From Balanoglossus misakiensis (Eukaryota > Hemichordata), in assembly GCA_040954595.2 (NCBI GenBank), contig CM082592.2, forward strand, positions 9,610,001 through 9,674,000: a stretch of DNA of 64,000 bases. The letters are read 5' to 3'. Under the pieces are notes generated by a model that saw only the letters and a list, made by a program, of their open reading frames with translations, did not search any database and was not told the DNA's origin. Shown piece after piece: positions 23,493-46,600 of this stretch. Within the stretch, counting starts at the first letter, position 1; every line of letters starts with the position of its first letter. A program made the translations under genes and the position numbers.

Positions 23493-23501
23493 TAGTTTCT
23501 G
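23493..23501 (+). repeat. Right target-site duplication (9 bp)
   Basis: TAGTTTCTG, identical to 23058-23066, follows the foldback element directly. Confidence 0.9.
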
Positions 23502-25187
23502 TTGATGACACAGCTATACTATTGAGCCAAGATGCACCCAACATGACTAAATTCACAAAGATGGAATCACCCATCAACTGGCAGGTCTTTTTAAACAAAC
23601 AGATCTTCATAAATATCAGCTGATTCTGGTCAGCATAATTTTTTTTATATTATTTGGTCCAAAGTCGAAAGAAATCATGGCAAGATATCGGAAAGGTGAA
23701 TTACTTTAGACGTCTGACGGTGTTGGGATTCATGATCATGGACAATCAACCTCCATATCATTCACATCAACTGCTCGAAAACGTTTAAGTAATTTCAACA
23801 CAATAATATACAGATAATTAATCTCTTCTACTGCTTGGAAACACTGTTGGGTAATTCTCTTTTCCAGTACAGTGATTATAAATATTACGTCTAAATGGAT
23901 ACATTACTGAATACGTGCTATTTTCGAGTTGTGAATTATGAGAATTTTCATTTCATATTTGCATGCATGATTACAAAAGTGAATTACAGGCCAATAATGG
24001 CGCGTATGAATTGGTGGACCATTTGATTGGTTGACACTAGGTCATGTGGTGTGATGTGCTAATTTGAGTAATGAACAACACGCAGAGGGACAACAGACAG
24101 TGGTGATCACACAAGACATGCTAAGCTGTGTCGAATATAGCGCCACCCCCTCTTGTATCTATCCAAACTTCTGAATCCGCCACAAACCAAAAAACAAACT
24201 AATTTGCACTTTTACACAGAACAAGGTCTCCAAGTCTTTGCAGAGATGCAGAAATCAGGCTTGAAGTTACATGGCTTGTGGGACACCTTTAATACTCCAC
24301 AAATTCATTATCAGTTTCATTTTCATCTGGTTGCATGCCGCGGATTTTCCTATCAAAGATTATGCAACTGTACACATGGATAATCACTTGCTGTCTAAAT
24401 TTCTGTCATTACTTTTAAATTTTGTGTTATGCGAGGAAACGATATTGACTATAAAAACCATACAATCACTGTCGATATCACAATCAGCCTAGAAAAGTCA
24501 TGTAAATTTTCGCTTTTTTTCTTAGGATTCACAAAATAGCTGTGGCTGATCATGAAGAGAGAAAAAATATCTGTTCCATGAAACAAACAGAATACTTCAT
24601 TTGTGTTAGTCAATAGTGTCTTCTATTTTTTGCTTTGATAATGTCACCAATGGCAAAAAAAATAATAATCAAAGGTCTTAATACTAATATCACCTATCAA
24701 GGCAGAACTGTGGAGAAAAAAAAAATTCACTGAACGAAAATTCAGTTAGAAATATCTGTTGAGTCCATGCAGCCACCGACTGCATGCTCATTGGCGGCGA
24801 TCTGCGATTACGTCGCGTTGAAATTCCCGTCGGAGTGACCGGCGTCACCTGGTGTCGATTCCGACTCGGAGGAGATCCGCTGGCAAAAAAAGTCGCAATG
24901 CTTCCGGAAGATACCGACGCGCTATTGTAATTGATCATAGCTAATAACGAGCAGCTACCGGCGTGAATGGCAATGGAAGTCTGGAGTGTGTCTCGGACTG
25001 GCAGTAGAATGAGACACGGTTAACTTTGATGGCTTGTTTTTTTTCTTCTTCTTTGTCTTCTTTCCCGTCTCTGTTTTCTTTTTTTATAATACTACAATAC
25101 ATGATGAAACAATAGAATAGGTACAGACAGGGCTAAAAATATACATGCCCCCGTGCTGCAAATTTGTTTGTGAACAGCTCTCCTTCT

Positions 25188-25214
25188 ATCATCATCATCA
25201 TCATCATCATCATC
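25188..25214 (+). repeat. (ATC)n microsatellite
   Basis: About nine tandem ATC units in the presumed 3' UTR of TAO kinase, followed by a second shorter run after CAATCTC. Confidence 0.9.
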
Positions 25215-25396
25215 AATCTCATCATCATCTCCCAGGTTTCTCCTGAGCTTCATTGAATCAATGGCACCTTGTCCTGAGGTTTTTTTTCTTCATAAATCCA
25301 TGATTAGCTCTGATACAAAAAACAACAGCTGTTGTATGCAAACTGTTACTGAAAAAAAAAACTATACGCTAAAAGTGGCTGACACCAATCAACGTT

Positions 25397-37021
<11,625 letters not shown>

Positions 37022-38484
37022 GTTGAAAACATCCAGTTGCCACAGGGGTGCGAGAGGTAACGATTTCTGCAGCACGGACGACGTAGCTGCAACGCGCTGC
37101 AACCTTGGAGAGCGTTGTGGCAGTTCACATTGAGCGCACTGATGCTGCAGTCCAGACTACCCTGTTTAATTGAACACAAAATGCGAGTGTAAGCAATTAG
37201 CATCATGCAAAAGTCAAATTTAGATTTCAACATGTTCTGAAACAGAAAATATCATCATGTACGTGTACAATATAGAGACTGGTAATTTAATATTGAGGCA
37301 CATGTTAAGAATCATAAGTTCACTCTGCCCAAGATAGTCACATCTGTACGACTATGTAAAAACAAACATGCACACATCCAGGTGCATGTATATTACAGAC
37401 CTGTACATTACATGCCCAATCACACAAACTAGTAGCGAACGAGTTCAAATAGCTCAAAACCCTTGCAAAGTCCCAGGACAACCTGTCTATAACGGTCCAG
37501 AGGTATCAATTCCCTGGATGCCAACACATTTACTTGAGGCACCAGGATCAGAAATGATTAACTGGTTTAACAAGCAAAACGACATAACACCGATCCAAGA
37601 TCTAGGGTAGCTAAGAGATGTCTATGCGGGATATCATTACACTGAAGTCTTAATTAAAAAGGTATTATATGAGTGTGTCCACGCAAGGAAATAACTTGTA
37701 CATTGTCATAATTTTTGCAGAGATGTTTATATAATTAGTAGCCAGCATGTTCATAAAATGGACCGATGAGCCAACAGGAAAACACAAAACTTCAGTATTT
37801 GTTCCATATCAAGTGTTGATAATGATGGACCAATGGCAAATACACAGCCACTTTGCTGTTTACTGTTATTTTATTTACAAGGGTCCCATTTTCTTCGGCA
37901 GATGTAAACTGTCGGGTCACATGTCACATTCATAAATACCATTCTAAGCGATAGCTTTACACTGGTGAAGTGGGGTCAGCGGGGCAGGCCTGGGCATATT
38001 TTTTGCCAGCCAGTTGTTTCAGCTTTGTTTGAGCTTCAGCGGGGATTCCCCTTTGCCAAACTGCCAGGGTTGATCATTTTCAAGGTTAATCCTGACAATA
38101 GCCATATTGCCACAAAACTCACACAGCTTACACTAATTGTCCATAGCATTAGCATACAAGGACATATAATATACTATTACTCATAACCATATGTCCTGTT
38201 TTCGAATTTAAACCTAAGTTCTAGCAAATAAATAATCAAATTATGTTAAATTATAACCAGCTACATTCTGCAATTTGCAATTTCCCAGATCTATACGATC
38301 AATGGCCTCAGTTCATTTGAGTTTCATCAGACACATTTCCGGCGGACCTTTAGTATAACAACATGTTTTACAGACAAATTTCGATTCAACACTGAAGACC
38401 AACGTCATATACATATTCATGACCTTGGCCATCATAAAAGGTTGACTGCTTTTAGTAACCTTATCGGGGACAACTTACAGTATG

Positions 38485-38508
38485 TGGGTCACAAGAAATT
38501 GTGACCCA
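38485..38508. repeat. Perfect 10-bp hairpin
   Basis: TGGGTCACAA and TTGTGACCCA flank a four-base GAAA loop. A further GTCACATGACCC follows at once. The half-sites GGTCA/TGACC resemble nuclear-receptor half-sites, but this is only a resemblance. Confidence 0.6.
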
Positions 38509-40227
38509 GTCACATGACCCATAATGCATGGTGTTAATTGAACAAGTGTTAATTAGACTTGTATAAAGTAAACAAATTAAACTGGCATTTGTATGTATTC
38601 AATGAAGGAGATACTAGGAGAGAACACTTCACCATCTAATAACCCCTCTTCAGTTCTTGTTGTTTCTTGATAACCTTAATAGTCTTGAAGGTCAGAGCAA
38701 CCATGAAGCCAATCAGAGAAGGCGTACTGTGTCATTGTGACACTTTTCAAGTCCAGCCTTTGTGATGTTTTTCAACACTCATCACGATAAATCCCTCAAG
38801 GTCTAATTAACGGCCTCAGATTAAATGCCCGGGGCTTTTGCATCTGTCGGTGATACGTCCTGAAGCGGCGTATCGTTCCCCCTCCTTACTCAGTGCTGGA
38901 AAACGCGAATTATATCGTCCCATCCGTCATGCCATCTGCACCAGCTCTACAACAAAGGGCACGTCTGCGTCAAAACGCGACACAAGAGGTTGGGCCAAAA
39001 TATGGCCTCTATACCCCGGAAGGATGGTCGTTCAGCGACTCCGGCAACCAGTGCAAACGTAAACATAGCTAAGAAGTGACACCACTTCCCGACCGAGCTA
39101 CACATATATGCGATGCATAAATTAAGTCATGACTTCCCAGATCTCTTCTCTCTCTCCTCGAACAATATTTAATAGATCGTGCTCGAGAAAAGCCAGTTCA
39201 TCAGAGGCCGAGGCATTTTCTCGATCACAGAACATTAACCCCGATCCCGTACTTAAAGATGACTATGTAGTTATCTCTTTCCTTTGTGCATCTATCGGTT
39301 AGGCTATCAGGTTCATATTGACGTCCTGACTAACATGCTCGGCTTGATTTTAAGAAGAAGGCTGCGAGTAACCTTACAAATGAATGGGTCTAAGTTTTCA
39401 GAACCGATCGATGACGTGAGACCAAGGCGTACGATCGCGTGAATTTCAGCCCGGCAGGAAAAGATCAGCGCAAAAAGTCACTCACAGATCGACGAAGGAT
39501 TATTTCTATTGTACGATACTCACGATTTGTGTAATATTTCCGTGGCTTAGACTGCGAAAATGATGAAATTCTTGAACTTAACCAACTCCTCCCTTGCTTG
39601 AAATTTACGAAACCAATATGGCGACATGCGCATGCGCATTCTGTTTCCTCTACAGGAAGTTGGGATGATCCTGATGATTAAGGTTCCTAATAGGTGATTG
39701 ACCAAAGACTCGTGCGACTACCGGTACCCAAACCGAAATAAAAGTTTTATTCTTTGTTAATGTATGGTCGTTTTGTGAAATGCGTAAAAATAAAATCATG
39801 GTAAAGAGACAGAAAATAGAGGTGCACTTTGTTATGTATATTTCATTCATTTAGAAATGTGTCTGTTTTAGATGTTTTTCCTGTTAAAAAAGAGGTGCTT
39901 CTATTGTGCGAAGCACAACCCAAACGCCGGATATTTCATGTAGTTTTATACTTTAAATATCGCACGAAATATCTGTAACCACAACACTCGCAAAACTGTT
40001 TGGGACAGATACAGCCCATGATTGTAAACTGATATGAGCATTGTGAAAAAGTTTCCAAGAATTTTAGCCGAGTCCATAACTACCACGCCTGGTGTAATTC
40101 TAGTGGTTTCTTCATCTTTTAATGAGTAGGACTACTTTTTCTATCAAAATTTATCTTGTCATGGGTATAAATGTAATACACAAAGCAATAAGCTTAGTGC
40201 ATGGTGCCCAACAAAAAATTAAAGTTA

Positions 40228-40241
40228 GGGGGGGGGGGGGG
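40228..40241 (+). repeat. Poly-G run
   Basis: Fourteen G in a row downstream of the DEPDC5 stop codon, antisense to that gene. Confidence 0.8.
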
Positions 40242-40325
40242 AATAATGATGGGGGCGCTGTTCAATACTTGAAACTACTGATGTCACAAAAAATGTTGCA
40301 CACTTTGTCACTGTCAAACCATCAT

Positions 40326-40331
40326 TTTATT
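40326..40331 (-). promoter_or_regulatory. Possible DEPDC5 poly(A) signal (AATAAA)
   Basis: AATAAA on the minus strand, about 300 bases after the DEPDC5 stop codon. Confidence 0.45.
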
Positions 40332-40626
40332 AAATTCTACAAAGCTTTCGACAATGTAAATGTTTAACGCATGAGACACATCCCATGGTTATCTCTCCTT
40401 TTAATGCTACATTAGCAGCAGTGAAGTTTAGGTACAAAGTACAAAGCGTTTGCATAATACATTGTATACATTATGTATACGTGTCCCAGCATCTGTAAGT
40501 TTCTTTAATTTTTGATAAAGAAATGTAACCTTCCAGCAGTGTGCACATATATAAACTTTTTTCTCCACAAAAGACAGCCACCGCAATATTATTCATTTCT
40601 AACAGTAACCACACTTTCTAGTCTAA

Positions 40627-43600
40627 TTAATACCATCTCTGTGTCGTCACGGTGCTTTGGTGACAGGAATCCCAGAAGTCTCTCAATCGGCCATCTTTGT
40701 TGGCACAAAACTGCTTGAAGTCCCCGAGAAGCTTCTCGCAGAATTTCTCGTCCCCGGTCGACGCCGATCGCCACCGCTTTGTCAGCATGAAATTGTGCAT
40801 CCAGTAGAAGCCAGGCTTTCTGCTTTCGTAGTTTCTGGCCACGCCCAGCCGCCTCTGCGGTGAAAACACGTTGTCTCTTTTGGAGCCTTTCCTGTCGGGG
40901 ATGAAGATGAATGCTGTGCCAGTCATGTGCACGTACTGTTCTGAGATCTCCAGTCTCCGGCCGTGTGCCGTCAAATGGTGCACTATATCTCGCACAAAAC
41001 CAAAGCTGAAAGGAGAAAGAAACAGTGGGTTGAAGATCAGCTAATAATTAGTATACATCACTTGATTAAACCATGGTAACTCACAAAAGTTCAATAAATA
41101 AGTCATCGTCAATGACATAGTCCCCACTGGGTCAATGAGATCAGTCCAGGCATGTCAGCAAAAATTTAGTCCTTTGCCAGGAATCCCCAGGAAAAAGACA
41201 ATGTCTCAAGCCCACCTCTTCAGAATTTCCTTCTGAAAGAATTCTATCTGTAGTTCATTGGTTTGTGTCTCCGTGTCTTCAAGGATCTCGCCACACTGCA
41301 AGTGGATGAACAGTGGACATCTGAGGGGATCGGAGTACAGAGCATTGTGACCGAACGGATCAATAGTGGCCGGTATGAGGTGGAAGCCACAGGCCCCTGC
41401 TTTGCGGGCCCAACTCTGAACCTGCGGAGAAATCAAGACATGTTTTTTGTTATTTCCTTGAAAGAAGCACAAAACAGGAAAATGAAATGTCCATTTTCAG
41501 AATCAGGAAGGGGGAGTAGCAGCAGTGATGCTGTGTGTTTGAAGCAATTTGACGAGCACAATTCTAAAGTCACGTACCAAATCCATGATGAGACATCCCG
41601 TCGCTACCAGCCACTGCACCTCCAATTCAAACGCAGAATTAGTTTTATAGATGCCGTGGTAACGCACATGACACCACTCCACCCTCTCGCTTTTGTTGTT
41701 GATGTCAACATCCAACAAGACTTCCTTGTCAGTTTTCAACCTATGACCTGTATGGTAATGTGGTTATAAAACGTGAAACGTGAAAACTGTACCTGATTTT
41801 AAAAGACCTTGCAACTTTTGAATTTTCAAGTGACAAGACTGATATTGTTACATATGCACAGAATGAAAGCTGCATGTTGACTTACATGTATTCTTGTGCC
41901 AGAATGACACCCTAAAGATTTTGTCTGCAGAGCCGTACCCTCTAATGGGAATAGTCCAGTACTTACCACTTCCTGTCACCTCCGGTTGTGTTGGTTGTTC
42001 CGTGTTGTAAGTGGCAACTTCAAACCAGTCCATGTCGAAAGTCTCAAAGGTAGAGAACCTCATCCCTCTACATTTCTTGGCGCTGGAGTCTAAACCATAT
42101 GGGAAGGAGACATGGTCACATTACAGGGTTTGCATGAGAATGCAACAGCATGAAACAGGGGCTGATGTAACAATGGATAATGAGCATTCAGCACCCACCT
42201 TCTGGTATAATGAAGTACAGATAGAACCCATTCACAAACGGGTGAGTGATCAGCGAACACGAGGCATGCATTACTAGTCCTTCTTCCACCATTGTCTGTA
42301 ACAGTGAAAGAGTTGAATATTGTGATTGAAATGCAAAGTTGTAAGCAGACTTCAGCCATTCAGTAAATTCAACAAAATGGGGTAATTTGAAGAAAAAACA
42401 GCATAAATTTGGCTCAGATTCCAATAAATATCGATAATCACCTGAAAGATCTCCACAGCTTGGTTCTCTGTGATGTCCCCTTGCAAAGTCTGCATCAACC
42501 AACTGACAGCCTCAGCACTGACAAAGGTATACTCTGGCAACTTTCTCTGATCGCAGGGCAGGAAAATCATGCCACAACTGGAGAAAGATTGGAGAAAAAA
42601 TCCACTTACATTGATACAAGTTTACAGAAAAATCCCACGTGGATCACTAGTCACATGATTTTTTTTTTAAATCTCAATTTCTCTACTTGCCTGGAATCTT
42701 TCATAGCTTTGATGATATCAACCAGTGGTGACTCTAGGGTCAATTTCTCGTCCTCTTCCCTAACTGCATCATCTGCTTCCGCGGCCGCCGTCAGCGCTAT
42801 GGTGATGGAATCGTTGGATGGAGTGGAGTTGTCGGCGTAGCTCATTGTCACTGTGGCAACATCGCTGGATGTTGATGCTATGACAGACTGTTAGAGAGAG
42901 AGAGTGAGAGAGAGAGAGAGTGGGGGGGGGGTAGGTAAATTTCTCATTCCAGTGATACAGCGCTGTTAGAACCTCTGTCACAGGAATGTGATCATCACTG
43001 TCTTAGCCATCCAGCCTCATCCATGTCCCGAGTAGCATAAGCACATAACAGCCTTACTGGTATTACACACATAGAAAAGTACACACCCTATACACCAGCT
43101 CACAAAATCATGAAGATAAAATAATGCATCACACTCACTTTTGGTGTTGGTGTCGTATCTTTTGGTGTGGCATCTTTCTCTGTCATTTGCGGCAAGGCAG
43201 TCAACATGGCAGAACTAGCTTTCCTGGAGGGTGGCCGGCTTGGAGGCTGGCTGTCAGGAGCCAGGAGTTTCTGTCAGAAAAAGAGCAAAAGTGTGCAATC
43301 TTAGTCAACTTTAATCGAACATCGTTGCCTTATGACCTGCTCTCTTGGTCACTTGAGCCACAGTCCGACGAGAAAATCATTCCTTTCCCATCCAGCCAAC
43401 TTCAGCAGTTGACCAGTCCCTACCTTCATCCTAAGCGGTCTCCTGATGCGGTTCAGGACTTCGACAAATCTGAGAAATCCTTCTAAAATCTCGGCAGACG
43501 ATTTCGTCTCGATGCTGTGGTAGATGTCACAGGTATCACTTAATCCGTCATTGATCTTCTTGGTGGCTGTGCTGTTGGAAGGCAGCAAGATAAATCTACT

Positions 43601-46600
43601 CCTCCAGTATTTCAGTGACTGCGAAGGACACAAAGCTGCAAGTTAGTATTGCACGTTGCCCATGTAAAAGAGAACTAAACTTCATCGGCCAATGTAAGAG
43701 ATTTCAAACGTCAGAGATTTCACCTACTTCCATGAGAGCGAAACTTTCAGAATCAATCACGTAATTATCCAGGTAATTCCAATTGAACTCTTCCAATCTC
43801 TCATGGCTGAATATAACATCTGCTGGTTCATACTCTGCTTTGTCTACTGGCCATAGTCTGTATGTGTAGTTGATAGTAGGTGCCGGAAATGTGTATCTGA
43901 AATCAAAGCATGTCTTATCCTGTCACACCTATTTACATGAATGTCGGTCCAACCATGGCAAGGAAAACATTGGGACTGTACCAAAACGTGGTTGCAAAAG
44001 GGTGGATCCTATCACGGGTTCAGTAGCTATAAATGTGACACCCCAATACGATATACCACACAGGTTTTAGGACATACTAGAATGAGGGGTGATTGATAAA
44101 TCCATAGCCCACAGGGACAGGGAGATGAGACATAAACTTTTCACTGAATGGCAACATGGGAAGATTGGCAGGACTGCTGTCATCTTACCTTGGTGTGAGT
44201 CTGATAAGTTTGATGTTTTCATCAACAAGGTTTACTTTGTGAAAGTTTCGTCCAATACTCAAGCGGTACTCGGGCACATCCTGAAACAACGAGAGAAAAT
44301 CATTAAAACTGTCCAGAATGCAGACCCCACAAAACTCGCAATCTTTTCACTGAGCACATTTGACAAATACAATCAATCATGACATGGTGTGTGTCATCAT
44401 ACATGGGGTGATTGTATACCTGCAACTGATCATAGGCTTGGTATGGTCTGTTCTGACCAGGAACCGCTGCCTGGTTCTGTGACTTAACAACAAGTTGACA
44501 CCCATGCATCAGTCGCTGAGACACGATCTCCAGAAAGGCCTGATCTGTGGTCAGTGTCTTGGTGCCGAAAAACACTTCATCTGCACACAAGTCATAGGTC
44601 GATATAAAAAAACTTTTGTCCAGCTGCTCTTCCTCCGGGAAGTAGTCAGTAGTTATGGGCAGACATGCCGGCCATGTGAGCGATTTCCAATCAACACCTG
44701 CAAAAAATTATACATTTATAACAGTCACTATCAATGACACAGTCCCCACTGATTATCAGATTCATAAAACATACTAATCATGGGTGGAGCTTAATTGAGG
44801 ATTATTTGGTACTCACCTGTTTGAAGCAGGGGGGACCACTCTTGCTCACCAGTCTTACCCCAATACCATCCTTCTGTGACATTTTTAAAACTTCCGGTTG
44901 CATGCACCAGGGGATGATGGGATGCCAAAGGTTCACTACGAGCTCTGTAATCTAACATACACGAAATACACCATTTTAAATTATCGTAAATATGGACATG
45001 CCATCCTCAATACTTTTACAAGAGTCTAACAAGGCGAAAAATATTTTAAACAGGTACTCAGCTTTTTCCTGTGTAAAAAAGGTGGCATCTTACCATTTTC
45101 ATGCAAGTTGATAACACTGCCTTTATTACTGCGAACTGTTCCCTGACTCTCGGCGCTAGTGCTGAGCTGAGACACCGTCGTACTGGAGGCGCTGGCCAAG
45201 CTCGTGGAGCTGGCCGAAGCGTGAAACCCGGTCACCATCAGAGTGTCGCTCTCGCCACCGTATCTGGCCGACACGCTGGTTTTCTTCCGGGCCTCCACCA
45301 CGGCCGTCGCAGCTGCCTCCACTTCTCTGGTTGGCGGAGAATGTCTGCAGGGTTCAACGTCCGGGTCGTCGATCAGGGTCTTGGGCTGCTGGTGAGGTGC
45401 CTGTATGATTTTCCCTGTCGGACCTAAAGGGAAGGTGTGAGTCCATCTTCTTTTATTGGACGTTGAGCGGTCGAGGATTGCAGTGGGTGCAAAAGGGTTG
45501 ATGAGTGCCCTCTGTGGCCGCTGTCCATAGGCATAAGGTTTGCCGTACTGGTGCTCTGATACCATACTGGCGCTGCCAACAATGGCTCTTGAAGGCAGGT
45601 AGTCATCGCTCTCCCTGGAGCCCCGCTGATTGTGATAGCTTTTACTTAGGTAGTCATCTGCATAAACAGAAAACATTGTAGTCAAATGTATTTGTAATGT
45701 CCTTCATCACATTGCTTTCTCCATTGTATCAGTGATAAACCCAAACACCTGTGATTCAGCCAGGGTCTGATGAATTACTACAACATATAAACGAAAGAAC
45801 ATACCCTGGTCCAGGGTGCTGGTGTATCTTCTGGTTCCATCAGTCTGTGTGTTGGACCTTGGTCTTGCTTGCGGTATTTGTACGGCATTGCTGGACAGGG
45901 ATTTGTTGAGCACTTCAACTTCTGACGTCACTGGCTTCAGCTCCAGCGAGTGCTTCCTCATTCGACGCTCAGATTTCTGTCGTTAAAGTAAGCACCCCAC
46001 ATTGGTTTTTGAAGAATTTATCACAAGCACTTCTGAAAATCTTTAAAATATGTTACATTTAACCACAAAAATATATACAGGTTTTCAGAATAGCTGGAAG
46101 GTACAAGGATGCTGGTATGCAACATTATAATATGTTAATGACCTTACCCGAAATCTGTCTGCAAACTTAGCGTATCTTTTGGGTGTAAGATATTGGCGGG
46201 GATGTCTGAAAGGAAACACCAATTTGCTTTATTAGACAAGGGGATATGGTGTCTGGGATACAAACATGGTGACAGTGCTCAGAAAGATTTTAATTGATTT
46301 TCCCCAGTAAACATTGAAGTGCTCTTACCCACTCTTGACATGTGACGGAATTCGAAAGACCTGGGCATCATACGCATCGTAGTCAACAATCTCAGGGAAG
46401 TCAGTGTTGGTGAAGTTGTCGCTAGGGTCATACAGTGAGGTGTCTGATGATGATGTCATATCATTTGTCTGAAGAAAAACAGCAGACGTCATACATGGTC
46501 ACTCCACATGCCTTACAGTAAACACATGTCTTGGTAGTTGAATGAATAAAGGAAACAAGTTTGTCAAAACCAATACCACTGAAAAGTTGCTTGCTACAGT

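Larger units (their letters stand above)
20654..25396. other. Convergent intergenic region with transposon debris
   Basis: Both neighbouring genes end here: the unnamed gene (plus) at 20653 and TAO kinase (minus) at 25397, so the ends of this region should be 3' untranslated sequence. Between them lie a relic inverted repeat (22647-22720), a poly-G run (22855-22865), the foldback element (23067-23492) and an ATC microsatellite (25188-25214). A minus-strand open frame at 24690-24938 is rich in Ser/Pro/Arg but has no supporting splice acceptor or known family; I treat it as 3' UTR sequence of TAO kinase. Confidence 0.5.
37022..40626. other. Intergenic region: TAOK 5' side and DEPDC5 3' side
   Basis: This region of about 3.6 kb is flanked by the TAOK start and the DEPDC5 stop, both minus strand. 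It should hold the TAOK promoter and 5' untranslated exon(s), plus the DEPDC5 3' UTR near 40600. The upstream frame of TAOK stays open for 27 codons to another ATG at 37102. I see a small hairpin (38485-38508), a poly-G run (40228-40241) and no coding exon. Confidence 0.5.
40627..44951 (-). other. DEPDC5: DEPDC5 C-terminal half with DEP domain, exons 17-29
   Basis: Exons 44951-44817, 44697-44420, 44280-44189, 43896-43728, 43618-43424, 43270-43139, 42887-42691, 42577-42442, 42295-42199, 42089-41967, 41747-41578, 41421-41216 and 41005-40627. Landmarks: [49 protein letters not shown] and [13 protein letters not shown]. The DEP domain (residues about 1137-1214) runs from [17 protein letters not shown] to [14 protein letters not shown]. 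The C-terminal domain contains [20 protein letters not shown], the [11 protein letters not shown] motif and a final [20 protein letters not shown] block. All are close to the vertebrate protein. Confidence 0.94.

Noticed and set aside
24690-24938. Minus-strand Ser/Pro/Arg-rich frame downstream of the TAOK stop, considered as an alternative TAOK tail
   Set aside because: No acceptor in the right phase and no similarity to known TAOK C-termini; TAOK ends normally at 25397.
41263-41769. 168-codon plus-strand frame
   Set aside because: Overlaps two DEPDC5 exons and their intron on the opposite strand; it has no splice structure or known domain.
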